NCBI GenBank assembly: GCA_050999295.1
Contig: JBPCPI010000155.1
Coordinates: forward strand, 1 to 61,346
Direction: 5' to 3'
DNA length: 61,346 bases
From: JACCQS01 sp050999295
GTDB lineage: Bacteria; Actinomycetota; Actinomycetes; Mycobacteriales; Geodermatophilaceae
Part shown: piece by piece, positions 8,142 to 16,470 of the stretch
How the letters are laid out: each line of letters starts with the position of its first letter
How positions within the stretch are numbered: the stretch's first letter is position 1
Notes under the pieces: model-generated
What the model was told of the DNA's origin: nothing
The model's input: only the letters and a program-made list of their open reading frames with translations
The model's database searches: none
Program-made: the position numbers and the translations under genes

Positions 8142-8251
8142 AGCTTCTTGACGAAGGTCCGGGCCATGATCAGGGCCAGGAGCGGTAGCGCGATGAACAG
8201 GATCGTGGCCAGGACCGGACCTGCGTCATAGGCAAAGAACATGTCGTTCAT
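8138..8251 (-). CDS. 37-residue single-helix membrane protein
   Basis: A small ORF from ATG 8251 encoding an N-terminal MNDMFFAYDAG, one hydrophobic helix (VLATILFIALPLLALIMA) and a basic tail ending RTFVKKL. Its ATG overlaps the stop of the upstream 99-residue gene (ATGA), and its stop overlaps the tdm GTG start (GTGA). This double overlap shows that it is translated as part of the operon. The placing between a permease and tdm suggests a small accessory subunit of the transporter, but I know no family for it. Confidence 0.7.
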   Translation of the reverse strand: MNDMFFAYDAGPVLATILFIALPLLALIMARTFVKKL

Positions 8252-8547
8252 CGAGCGACCTCCAAGAGACCGGACTGCTGCATGCGCTCGCGGCCGAATT
8301 CGTTGAGTTGATAGCGGAACAGGATCTTTTCCACACCCAGTGACTTCGCCGGGTCGATCGTCGCCTCGAGCTCGTTCAGCAGCCCGCCGGCGTACAAGTC
8401 GGTGAGCGTTAGGCGGACGGTGCCATACCAGTAATCACCGTTCAAGCCATAAGCGTTCATGACCTGGTCGGCGACCTCGTAGTCCCACATGGCCCCCTCA
8501 CGGGCCAGTAGCTGGAGCATGTATCCCTTGATGTGCAGGCCAGGCAT
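8248..8547 (-). CDS. Small protein of unknown function, possibly winged-helix
   Basis: A 99-residue protein starting at ATG 8547 after a GAGGGAG ribosome-binding site. The pattern (HIKGYMLQLLAREG, DYEVADQVMNAYG, then TVRLTLTDLYAGGLLNELEA and ILFRYQLNEFGRERM) resembles PadR-like winged-helix proteins: a helix bundle, a recognition helix, and a wing ending in a leucine-rich helix. It could regulate the tdm operon or be a structural partner of the neighbouring permease. It sits 10 bp after the transporter gene and overlaps the next ORF by 4 bp. Confidence 0.6.
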   Translation of the reverse strand: MPGLHIKGYMLQLLAREGAMWDYEVADQVMNAYGLNGDYWYGTVRLTLTDLYAGGLLNELEATIDPAKSLGVEKILFRYQLNEFGRERMQQSGLLEVAR

Positions 8548-8557
8548 GGCGACTCCC

Positions 8558-9646
8558 TCAGCGAACCGAACTAGACGGATTGTCTTGGATCGACCGTGCT
8601 CGTGGCACTGCCCGGATCACCTCGAGAACATCGCGCTTCTCGGTGAACAGGATGAAGCTGCCGACCACGGCGATCAACCCACCGACGATGAACTGCCAGC
8701 TGGGCGTGGTCAGCGTGAAGATGGTCAGCCAGACCAATGCGAACGGCCCGTACAGGGCAGCGATGGCCTGGCCGCGACCGACCCCGATCAACGGGAAGGA
8801 CTTGTACCAGGCCACGTAGCAGTAGCCGAAAGTCAACCCGAGAAGGACGAGCAGTAGCAGCACCGTCGGGCTGGTCAGCGCCGCACCCATCGTTGACCAG
8901 AGCTCGTCGCCGGCCAGCACCCAGGCGATCGGCACCGCGACGACGATCCAGATCGCTACCTCTGCGGTGAACCGCAGGGTGATCCCGACATCAGGGTCAC
9001 TGACGTCCAGCGCCCGGCCGGCGATCGCGCCCTCCAGCCCCCATCCGACGATGGCCATGGCGCCGCCGACGTAGCCCAGCATCCCCCCCGTGCCGGCTCC
9101 GCTGAACTCACCGATGAGGCCAGGGGTGAAGATGAACACTCCACCGAGGACGATCACAAGAATGCCGAGAGCGGCCTGCGGGGTGATCCGCTCGTGGTAC
9201 CAGAGCTTGGCCGCACCTGCTCCGACGATCGGGTAGAGCAAGGCCGACACTGCGGAGAACTGGGGTCCGACGTAGGCGATGGCAATGATCGACCCGAAGA
9301 TCGCGAGCATCCCCGCCAGGCCGGCCGGCACGTACCATCTGGAGATCTTGGCTTGTTTCATCGTGCGTACGTAGTCGCCGGTCTTGCCCAGCACCACGTT
9401 CCAGACGAACAACGCGAGAAGCACCGCGATGGCGTTCAGCACCGTGATGACGAAGGCCGCAAGCAGATAGTTGTCGACCATGTCCACGAACGGTGCCTCG
9501 AAATAGATTGCGAAGCCCGGTACGTACCAGGCGCCCCAGAGCACGGCACAGGTCAGGGCCCAGATGAACCCCCAGCGGACCTGCCGACTGCGGTGCTCAC
9601 CCCGCAGCTGGCTCACTCGCCCGGTGTCGGTCACGGAATCGGTCAT
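8558..9646 (-). CDS. DMT/EamA-like permease, candidate TMAO or methylamine transporter
   Basis: About 362 residues with roughly ten hydrophobic helices, beginning at WGFIWALTCAVLWGAWYVPG, in the two-fold repeat layout of the drug/metabolite transporter superfamily. The segment around FGSIIAIAYVGPQFSAVSAL and the later GGLIAVVGSFILFTE are typical family ends. I chose ATG 9646 over GTG 9652 because GAGGAG lies five bases before the ATG. As first gene of the tdm operon it most likely moves TMAO, trimethylamine or a breakdown product across the membrane. Known TMAO degraders instead use the TmoXWV ABC system, which is absent here. Substrate and direction are inference. Confidence 0.7.
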   Translation of the reverse strand: MTDSVTDTGRVSQLRGEHRSRQVRWGFIWALTCAVLWGAWYVPGFAIYFEAPFVDMVDNYLLAAFVITVLNAIAVLLALFVWNVVLGKTGDYVRTMKQAKISRWYVPAGLAGMLAIFGSIIAIAYVGPQFSAVSALLYPIVGAGAAKLWYHERITPQAALGILVIVLGGVFIFTPGLIGEFSGAGTGGMLGYVGGAMAIVGWGLEGAIAGRALDVSDPDVGITLRFTAEVAIWIVVAVPIAWVLAGDELWSTMGAALTSPTVLLLLVLLGLTFGYCYVAWYKSFPLIGVGRGQAIAALYGPFALVWLTIFTLTTPSWQFIVGGLIAVVGSFILFTEKRDVLEVIRAVPRARSIQDNPSSSVR

Positions 9647-9807
9647 GGCCACTCCTCAGGGGCAAGCCGCTGCACGGTGATCGTGGACTGTGCGAGGCAG
9701 ATCATCGCGCCGGGAACGGGTGCATGTAAACCCTTTGAGGAAACATCGTTGCAGCAGAGTCAACAAAGTTGCCACATCAGAGCGGCGCAGCCAACGCACC
9801 GCGGTGG

Positions 9808-10770
9808 TCAACCCACGCTGTGCAATCGCAGGCCCTCGGTCCAGGGGAGTGCGGCCCCGATCCCTTGAGCCAGCCGGGCGGCAGCGACGGTGTTGTGCAG
9901 CAGCCAGACATCGGTGATCGGACCCACCCCACCGGGTACCGGGGTGATCGCCTCGGCTCGAGCGGCTACGTCCGCGGTGTCGATGTCACCGACGAGATGA
10001 ACCTTGCCGGTGTCGGAGTCCCTGACCGCGTTGATGCCGACATCGACGGCGATCACGCCGTCCTTGACGTGTTCGCCGCGGAACAGGCCAGGCACGCCCG
10101 CAGCAACGACCAGGATGTCGGCCCGGACCGTGTGCTCGAAGAGAAGTCCGGCGTCATGGCTGTGCTCGTCGCACGACACAACGGTGGCTCCCCGCTCCAT
10201 CGCGAGCATCAGCGCCGGCTTTCCGACGTTGGCCGATCTCCCGACCACGACAAGGTTGCTCTGGACGTAGCTGCGAGCCGGTTCTCGTCCGGACTCGGTC
10301 AGGTAGCGATCCAACAGGTGGAAGACCGATGCCGGCGTCGAGGGAACGTACCGCGGCCGGCCCAGCGCCAGCAGACCGGCGTTGATCGGATGAACCGATT
10401 CGATGTCCTTGACCGGGTCCAACGCTCGGTAGAGCGTGGCTTCAGACACCTGCGGCGGCAGGGGCCGCAGGATCAGGACTCCCGAGATCCGCGGGTCGGT
10501 GCCAAGCTTGCCCACGATGGCCAGCGCGTCGGCTTCCGGTGCGTCGGCGGGCAGCGCCTCGCAGACGTAATGGCAGCCGACCCGCTTGGCCAGCCGTCGG
10601 ACCCGGCGTTCGTAGGCGTGCGCGGGGTAGGAGTCGCCGATCAGGACAGTGGCCAGGCCCGGACGTACCCCGGAGGCAACAAGGTCAGAAACCTCGTCGG
10701 CGAGTCGCTCGGCCAGATCGGCTGCATACTTTCGGCCGTCGATCAGCACCGAGGCACCCACCCCGGGCAC
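9808..10770 (-). CDS. folD: FolD-like methylenetetrahydrofolate dehydrogenase with altered cyclohydrolase residues
   Basis: A protein of 317-320 residues, depending on whether GTG 10770 or GTG 10761 is used. FolD enzymes oxidise methylene-THF to methenyl-THF with NAD(P) and hydrolyse that to formyl-THF. The Rossmann part is normal (VVVGRSANVGKP, then ITPVPGGVGPITDV). The catalytic face is not: in HAYERRVRRLAKRVG the Tyr is kept but the Lys four residues on is Val; LRPLPP replaces the usual QLPLP so the Gln is lost; and KDIESVHP replaces KDVDG, giving Asp to Glu. Dehydrogenase activity may survive while cyclohydrolase activity is doubtful. It is last in the mgs-sox-fhs run and probably also has its own promoter. 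Confidence 0.82.
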   Translation of the reverse strand: MPGVGASVLIDGRKYAADLAERLADEVSDLVASGVRPGLATVLIGDSYPAHAYERRVRRLAKRVGCHYVCEALPADAPEADALAIVGKLGTDPRISGVLILRPLPPQVSEATLYRALDPVKDIESVHPINAGLLALGRPRYVPSTPASVFHLLDRYLTESGREPARSYVQSNLVVVGRSANVGKPALMLAMERGATVVSCDEHSHDAGLLFEHTVRADILVVAAGVPGLFRGEHVKDGVIAVDVGINAVRDSDTGKVHLVGDIDTADVAARAEAITPVPGGVGPITDVWLLHNTVAAARLAQGIGAALPWTEGLRLHSVG

Positions 10771-10824
10771 GTTATGCGCATAACATCCCGAAATCCGGCC
10801 CAGAACCGCACCTTATGCGCATAA
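10771..10824. promoter_or_regulatory. Twin operator palindromes upstream of folD
   Basis: GTTATGCGCATAAC (10771-10784) and TTATGCGCATAA (10813-10824) are perfect palindromes sharing a 12-bp core, with centres 41 bp apart, about four helical turns. They fill the gap between fhs and folD, so a dimeric regulator could bind both on one face of the DNA and control folD. The first copy abuts the GTG 10770 start codon, which supports either repression or use of GTG 10761. Confidence 0.6.
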
Positions 10825-10847
10825 ACGTTCGGAAGGCGCATCGGAGG

Positions 10848-12545
10848 TCATGAGAGGCCAACGATCTCGCCGTTCTCGTTGATGTCGATCGTCATGGCAG
10901 CCGGCGCAGTCCCCAGGCCCGGCATCGTCATCATGTCGCCACAGATCGGGTACACGAACCCGGCCCCGACCGAAGCGCGGACCTCGCGCACCGGCAGGCG
11001 CCACCCCGTCGGTGCCCCCTTCAGCGCCGGGTCGGACGAGATCGACAGGTGGGTCTTGGCGATGCAGACCGGCAGATGCCCGAAGCCAGCCTGCTCGTAG
11101 GTGTGCAGTTGCTTGGTCGCCGCGGTCGAGTAGTCCACGCCGTCCGCGCCGTACACCTTGGCCGCGACGATCTCGATCTTCTCCCGCAACGTTGCCTCGT
11201 CGGGATAGAGCAGGGCGAAGTCGGACTTCTCGTCAGCGGCCTCCGCGACGACCTCGGCCAGTTCGGTGGCACCGGCGCCACCCTTGCCGAAGTGGTTGGC
11301 CACGGCGACGCGCGCACCCATCTCCTGCGCGATCTCCATGATCGCCCGGTGCTCGGATTCGTGGTCGTCCGGGAAGGCGTTGACGGCCACCACCGGTGAG
11401 ACGCCATGGAGCCGGATGTTCTCGATCTGCTTGCGCAGGTTCGCACCGCCGGCATGCACGTCGTCGGGGTTCTCGGCCAGCAGGGTTTCGGGCAACGGCT
11501 TGCCGGCCACGATCTTGAACTTGCCGGAGTGCGCCTTCAGCGCCCGGACAGTGGACACGATCACCGCGGCGTCCGGGCTCAGGCCCGAGGTACGGCACTT
11601 GATGTTGAAGAACCGCTCCGCTCCCATGTCCGCACCGAAGCCGGCCTCGGTGATCAGGAAGTCGCCGGTCCGGATACCGATCAGGTCGGCGACGATCGAG
11701 GAGTTTCCGGTAGCGATGTTGCCGAATGGCCCGGCATGCACCAGCACCGGCGTGTTCTCCAGGGTCTGCATCAGGTTCGGTTTGATGGCCTCCCGCAGGA
11801 TCACCGCCATCGCACCCGGCCCGCCGATCTCCTCGGAGGTCACCGGCGTCCCGTCGTTGGTGTAGCCGACGACGATCCGGCCCAGCCGTTGGCGCATCTC
11901 GGGAAGGGACACCGACAGCGCCAGGATTGCCATCACCTCGGAGGCCGCGGTGATGTCGAAACCGGTCTGCCGGGTGACTCCGTCCATCCGCGAACCCAGG
12001 CCCACCACGATGTTGCGCAGGGACCGGTCGTTGACGTCGAGCACCCGGCGCCAGGTGATGTTGTTCAGGTCGAGGCCGCTCTCATTGCCCTTGTGCAGAT
12101 GGTTGTCCACCATCGCCGAGAGCAGGTTGTGCGCCGAGGTGACCGCGTGGAAGTCGCCGGTGAGGTGCAGGTTGAGGATCTCCATCGGGACCACCTGGCT
12201 GTACCCGCCGCCGGCGGCCCCGCCCTTGATCCCGAACGTGGGGCCCATGGACGGCTGGCGGATGGCGACCGTCGCCCGCTTCCCGATGTGGCCCATCGCC
12301 TGGCCGAGCCCCACGGTCGTCGTCGTCTTGCCCTCACCCAGCGGCGTGGGCGTGACCGCAGAGACGACCACGTACTTCGCCTTCGGCCGGGTGGCCAACT
12401 CATCGATAGCCTCGAGCCGGATCTTCAGGACGTCCCGGCCGTAGGACTCGAGCAGGTCCGGCCGGAGGCCCATCGACTCGGCGATGCCGTCGATCGGTTT
12501 CAGCTGCGCGCCACGAGCGATCTCGAGGTCGCTGGGAAATGCCAT
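10848..12545 (-). CDS. fhs: Formate-tetrahydrofolate ligase
   Basis: A 565-residue enzyme that interconverts formate, ATP and THF with 10-formyl-THF. The start is ATG 12545 (MAFPSDLEIA), preceded by GAGGAG; upstream extension is not needed because family members begin here. The P-loop region TPTPLGEGKTTTTVG and GPTFGIKGGAAGGGYSQV are diagnostic, as is TGDFHAVTSAHNLL. Downstream of the demethylation genes it either releases formate with ATP formation or recaptures it. It is 38 bp from soxAG and in the same operon. Length matches the family (about 555-560). Confidence 0.95.
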   Translation of the reverse strand: MAFPSDLEIARGAQLKPIDGIAESMGLRPDLLESYGRDVLKIRLEAIDELATRPKAKYVVVSAVTPTPLGEGKTTTTVGLGQAMGHIGKRATVAIRQPSMGPTFGIKGGAAGGGYSQVVPMEILNLHLTGDFHAVTSAHNLLSAMVDNHLHKGNESGLDLNNITWRRVLDVNDRSLRNIVVGLGSRMDGVTRQTGFDITAASEVMAILALSVSLPEMRQRLGRIVVGYTNDGTPVTSEEIGGPGAMAVILREAIKPNLMQTLENTPVLVHAGPFGNIATGNSSIVADLIGIRTGDFLITEAGFGADMGAERFFNIKCRTSGLSPDAAVIVSTVRALKAHSGKFKIVAGKPLPETLLAENPDDVHAGGANLRKQIENIRLHGVSPVVAVNAFPDDHESEHRAIMEIAQEMGARVAVANHFGKGGAGATELAEVVAEAADEKSDFALLYPDEATLREKIEIVAAKVYGADGVDYSTAATKQLHTYEQAGFGHLPVCIAKTHLSISSDPALKGAPTGWRLPVREVRASVGAGFVYPICGDMMTMPGLGTAPAAMTIDINENGEIVGLS

Positions 12546-12583
12546 GCCTGATCTCCTCAGGTGTGCTGATGGGTTGGTCGCTG

Positions 12584-15500
12584 CTAGCGAACACTCTCGA
12601 CGCCGAACTCCATGCCGGCGTCGACCAGCGCTTGGAACAAATATGTACCCGAGGACCGCTCGCAATGCAGGAGATAGCCCGGCACCCCGTCCTGATCATC
12701 ACGAACGACATCGGTCACCAACTTGGCCACAGAGGTTCGCAGCGCCGAGCCGTCGGGGGTGATGTCGTCGGAGAAATCGATGCCGCAGACCTTCGCCAGC
12801 AGATCCGCTGCGCGTGTCCCGGCCAACCGGATCAGCGCTCGGCCGTGCGTCAGATCGACGACCGTGGCCAACCCGTCGAAGGCTCCGGTCTCCGATTCCA
12901 GCCTGGCACGAACGCTGGCAGCATCAGCCGGGTCGGCGAGCACCAGCCACTCCCCCGGACCCGACCCGATGACCAGGCTGCCGTCGGCCGTTCTCGTCGC
13001 TGCGGCGAAATCCGTGCCGAGGGACTTGGCCAGCACCCCGTCGGGCGCGGCACGTACGCCGAACTTGGCCAGGCCGGACAGGTCATAGATGCACACCGGC
13101 ACGCCCGGCGCCGTCCCACCGGTGGCCGGTAGCCAGGCAGCTGGCCGGTCCGGGGTGATCGCGCTGCGTGGCAGGTCCGGAGCCTGGATGGCGCCCGGAT
13201 TCGGTTCGGGAACGTCGGTGACCAGCTGCTGGCGCTCACCGGAGGGGTCGACGTGTGCCAGCTGCTCGCTGACTATGGCGGGAACGTCCCGGCCGTCTGG
13301 CAGCCGCACAGTCACGACCGTTCCGGCTGCAGCCAGCGAGGCGTCGAGCTGGGCCAGGCAGATCGACCGGTTGAGGGTCGGAGACATCCGGCTGGAGGTG
13401 ATCCGGCCCACGATCTCGAGGGACTTACCGCGGCCGGGGCGCACGATCTGGCTGGCCTCGGGCGGCACGATCGATCCGTCCGTTGGTTGCAGCCCGGCCA
13501 GCCGCATGCCCGTGGTTTCGTGCTCCTGCCAGACGAGTTCGGGCTTGCCCGCGAAGTCCGGCTTGTCAAGCTTGACCGCCCAGTCCAAACCGGCGCTGTA
13601 GGCGCGGGTCAGCCCGTCGGTGTCCTGGCCGATGATCAGATGACCTTTTTCCAGCCGAAGGACCCGCTGGGCCTCCACCCCGAATGCCTTGACGCCCAAG
13701 TCTTTACCGTGTTCGAGCAGCCGATCCCAGACGTGCAGCCCGTACCCAGCCGGAACGTGCAGTTCGTAGGAGAGCTCGCCGGTGAAGCCGATCCGCCACA
13801 GGACGCAATCGTCCACGCCGGCAATCCGCCCGGTGCGGACGTTCATGTACGGGAACGCCTCTGCCGACAGGTCGATGCCCTCGGTCAGCCGCCCGACGAG
13901 TTCGCGCGAGCGCGGGCCGGCGACGTTGATGCTGGCGTACGCGGTCGTGACGGGCTGAACATGAACCTGCCACTCCGGGTGTTCGGTCTGCAGCCAGTTC
14001 TCCACCCACTCCCAGATGTTGGCCGCGCCCGAGGAGGTGGTGGACATCAGATAGTGGTCCTCGCCCAGTCGGCCGGTGACGCCGTCGTCCATGACCACGC
14101 CGTCCTCAGCGCACATGACGCCGTACCGGACCCTGCCCACCGCGAGCTTGGACCACTTGTTGATGTAGAGCTGGTTCAAGAGCTTGGGCACGTCCGGTCC
14201 ACGCAGGTCCAGCTTGCCGATGGGAGTGACGTCGATGATCCCGACGTTCTCCCGGACGGCCTTGACCTCAGCCACTGGGTCGCCGTAGTGATCCGGGCGG
14301 ATCCACTGCCCGGCGACCAGGGGCACGGCGCGATTGCGTTCGTGCCAGGGCTGCATCGGTGAGTACCGGACGGGTTCGAAGATCCGGCCGGCCAGGGCGC
14401 CCAGGGTGATCGGGGCATACATCGGCCGCCAGGTCGTCGTGCCGGTCTCGGCGATCGTGGCACCGGTCGCCTCTGCCATCACGGCCACGGCGTTGACCAG
14501 TTCCAGCTTGCCTTGGACCGGTCCCATGGTCACCGTGGTGTAGCGCTTGGCCAGCTCCGCGGAGTCATAGCCCTCTCGGACGGCAGAGATGATGTCCTTG
14601 CTGGACACATCCTCGGAGAAGTCGACCATCCCGTGCGTGCTCGCCCGGAACAACTCGAGGTGCGGATCCAGTGGCAGGCTGGGAATGGCGGTTTTGGTCA
14701 AAACCGCAAGGGGTACGTCCTGTCCGGAGGCCGACTGGCGGCTCGTCGGGGTTGCCGCCACGCGCGCGCGCCGGATCCCTTCGGCCCGGCGGGCGGCTTC
14801 GGCGCCGACAGCGCTGCCATGGCCAAGGATCTCTTCGAGGGTGCCGTCGCCGACAAGTCCGCCGGTGGCCAGGACGTCGTCGGGCATCGTTGTCGGGTCA
14901 GGTACGAACCGAGCTGCCTGCGGCATGTATATCGGTCGGTTGCCGGCCATGTTCAACAGCGACGTCATCGTCGTCCAGCCCACAGCGGTCACCAGCAGAT
15001 CAGCCTCGATCGTGCGACCGTCGGTCAGCTCGACCGCGCTGAGCCCACTTCGGCGTCCGTGTGCACGGACGATGTCCTGACCACGGCGCGGATCGACGAC
15101 GGCAGCTATGTCGACGCCGACCCGCCGCAGATCCTCGGTCGCCGCATCCCCGGCTGCGTTGGCCGAGAGCACGACCGCACGCTTTCCGGGACGTACGGCG
15201 TAGAGGTTGATCAGGCGGCGTGCGGCGGTGGAAAGCATCACCCCGGGCAGATCATTTCCGTCGAAGACGTACGGCCGCTCCATCAGGCCGGAGGCCACCA
15301 CGAGGACCTTGGCTCGGGCCTTGACCAGCCGCTCCGGAACGCCGGGCAGCCCACGCTGAACCACGCCAAGCCAGTTGTCGTCGTAGCGGCCGAGCACCGC
15401 CGAGTTCGTGAGGACCTCGATGTTCTCGGTTCGGCTGATCCGCTCGAGGAGATCGCCGAGTATGCCGAGGTCGGCGGCCCCGCCCCAGCGCAGGTGTCCG

Positions 15501-16135
15501 CCGAGGTGGTGCTCCTCGTCGACGAGCATGACCCGGGCGCCGGCTTCAGCCGCCGCGATTGCTGCGATCAGACCGGCCGGACCTCCCCCGGCAACCAGGA
15601 CGTCCGGATGGGCGTAGCGCTTGTCGTAGTAGCCCTCGGCGGTGTCCGGCGAGGTCGCGCCGGCGTGCGCGAAGCGAGCGATGATCTTCTCGTAGGTCGG
15701 CCACAGGCGCTGCGGCTTGATGAACGTCTTGTAGTAGAAGCCCGGAGCCAGGAACCGGCCGACGATCTGGTTGGCCGCCTTGACGTCGAAGCGCAGCGAC
15801 GGCCAGGTGTTCTGCGAGCTGACGGCCATGCCGGCTTCGACCAGCCGATGCCCGGCCCGCACGTTCGGCTCGTCGTCGACCTGCAGCGTGGTGCCGGGGT
15901 CGTGGAAGCTCGCCGTCAGCAGGCCGCGCGGACGGTGGTACTTGAAGCTGCGGGAGAACACTCGGACCCCCGCCGCGGCCAGCGCGGAGACGATCGTGTC
16001 GCCGGGGTGCGCGACGTGGTTTGACCCGTTCCAGGTGAAGTCCAGTGTCGAGTCCCGGTCGATGACCTCACCCGGCTGGACCGGCAGGCGGTGGTTGGTC
16101 GCGGTAGTCGCGGGCACGGTGTCCTGCTGGGTCAT
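12584..16135 (-). CDS. N-methylglutamate dehydrogenase / sarcosine oxidase alpha subunit fused to gamma subunit
   Basis: At 1183 residues this is about 200 longer than a usual SoxA (about 960-1000). The first ~960 residues follow SoxA order: a Fer2-like N-domain with SRSFKYHRPRG, GFYYKTFI, the FAD/NAD fold VLVAGGGPAGLIAAIAAAE, and a GcvT-like folate domain (from about residue 590). The last ~190 residues, from about APGVPVCIYDLSGLAKFGVRA, are the SoxG gamma subunit, so alpha and gamma are fused. Beside gmaS and mgsABC the complex is best read as MgdC-MgdD of N-methylglutamate dehydrogenase, passing the methyl group to THF. A true sarcosine oxidase remains possible. It overlaps soxD by 4 bp. 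Confidence 0.85.
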   Translation of the reverse strand: MTQQDTVPATTATNHRLPVQPGEVIDRDSTLDFTWNGSNHVAHPGDTIVSALAAAGVRVFSRSFKYHRPRGLLTASFHDPGTTLQVDDEPNVRAGHRLVEAGMAVSSQNTWPSLRFDVKAANQIVGRFLAPGFYYKTFIKPQRLWPTYEKIIARFAHAGATSPDTAEGYYDKRYAHPDVLVAGGGPAGLIAAIAAAEAGARVMLVDEEHHLGGHLRWGGAADLGILGDLLERISRTENIEVLTNSAVLGRYDDNWLGVVQRGLPGVPERLVKARAKVLVVASGLMERPYVFDGNDLPGVMLSTAARRLINLYAVRPGKRAVVLSANAAGDAATEDLRRVGVDIAAVVDPRRGQDIVRAHGRRSGLSAVELTDGRTIEADLLVTAVGWTTMTSLLNMAGNRPIYMPQAARFVPDPTTMPDDVLATGGLVGDGTLEEILGHGSAVGAEAARRAEGIRRARVAATPTSRQSASGQDVPLAVLTKTAIPSLPLDPHLELFRASTHGMVDFSEDVSSKDIISAVREGYDSAELAKRYTTVTMGPVQGKLELVNAVAVMAEATGATIAETGTTTWRPMYAPITLGALAGRIFEPVRYSPMQPWHERNRAVPLVAGQWIRPDHYGDPVAEVKAVRENVGIIDVTPIGKLDLRGPDVPKLLNQLYINKWSKLAVGRVRYGVMCAEDGVVMDDGVTGRLGEDHYLMSTTSSGAANIWEWVENWLQTEHPEWQVHVQPVTTAYASINVAGPRSRELVGRLTEGIDLSAEAFPYMNVRTGRIAGVDDCVLWRIGFTGELSYELHVPAGYGLHVWDRLLEHGKDLGVKAFGVEAQRVLRLEKGHLIIGQDTDGLTRAYSAGLDWAVKLDKPDFAGKPELVWQEHETTGMRLAGLQPTDGSIVPPEASQIVRPGRGKSLEIVGRITSSRMSPTLNRSICLAQLDASLAAAGTVVTVRLPDGRDVPAIVSEQLAHVDPSGERQQLVTDVPEPNPGAIQAPDLPRSAITPDRPAAWLPATGGTAPGVPVCIYDLSGLAKFGVRAAPDGVLAKSLGTDFAAATRTADGSLVIGSGPGEWLVLADPADAASVRARLESETGAFDGLATVVDLTHGRALIRLAGTRAADLLAKVCGIDFSDDITPDGSALRTSVAKLVTDVVRDDQDGVPGYLLHCERSSGTYLFQALVDAGMEFGVESVR

Positions 16136-16422
16136 CGGGTATCACCGGCGTTCTCGGTCAGCGGGGCGTCGTCGATCCGGGTGTCAGAAGCCCGGATCTC
16201 GTGGGTCTCGGTGTGCCGCTCGAGGGAGAAGTATTTCCGGCAGCCCGATCCGTGATACCAGTTCTCTTTCGTCCACCCGAGCGGATTGCGGTGCATGTAC
16301 AGGTAGCGCCGCCACTCGTCCGGCGTCGTGGTCGCGGGGTCCGGCCGGGCGCCGCCCTCACCGGCGTACCGGAACTCTGAGACGTTGCGAGGCCCGCACC
16401 ATGGGCAGGGCAGCTGGATCAT
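16132..16422 (-). CDS. N-methylglutamate dehydrogenase / sarcosine oxidase delta subunit
   Basis: A 96-residue small subunit. Cys6 and Cys9 (PCPWC), His57 and Cys61 (WYHGSGCRKYF) are the four zinc ligands of SoxD. YLYMHRNPLGWTKENW is the family's conserved core. The stop overlaps the soxAG ATG (ATGA), so the subunits are made together. It corresponds to MgdB in methylotroph naming. Length is usual (about 90-100). Confidence 0.9.
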   Translation of the reverse strand: MIQLPCPWCGPRNVSEFRYAGEGGARPDPATTTPDEWRRYLYMHRNPLGWTKENWYHGSGCRKYFSLERHTETHEIRASDTRIDDAPLTENAGDTR

Positions 16423-16470
16423 GTTCTTTGATGTCCTTTCGGCGACGGGTCAGCAGTGGACGAGCCGGGA

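Noticed and set aside
9725..9745. TGTAAACCC to GGAAACA upstream of the permease gene as a third copy of the shared 28-bp element
   Set aside because: The end pieces look alike but the internal spacing is too short, and the GTC and ACAGG cores are missing.
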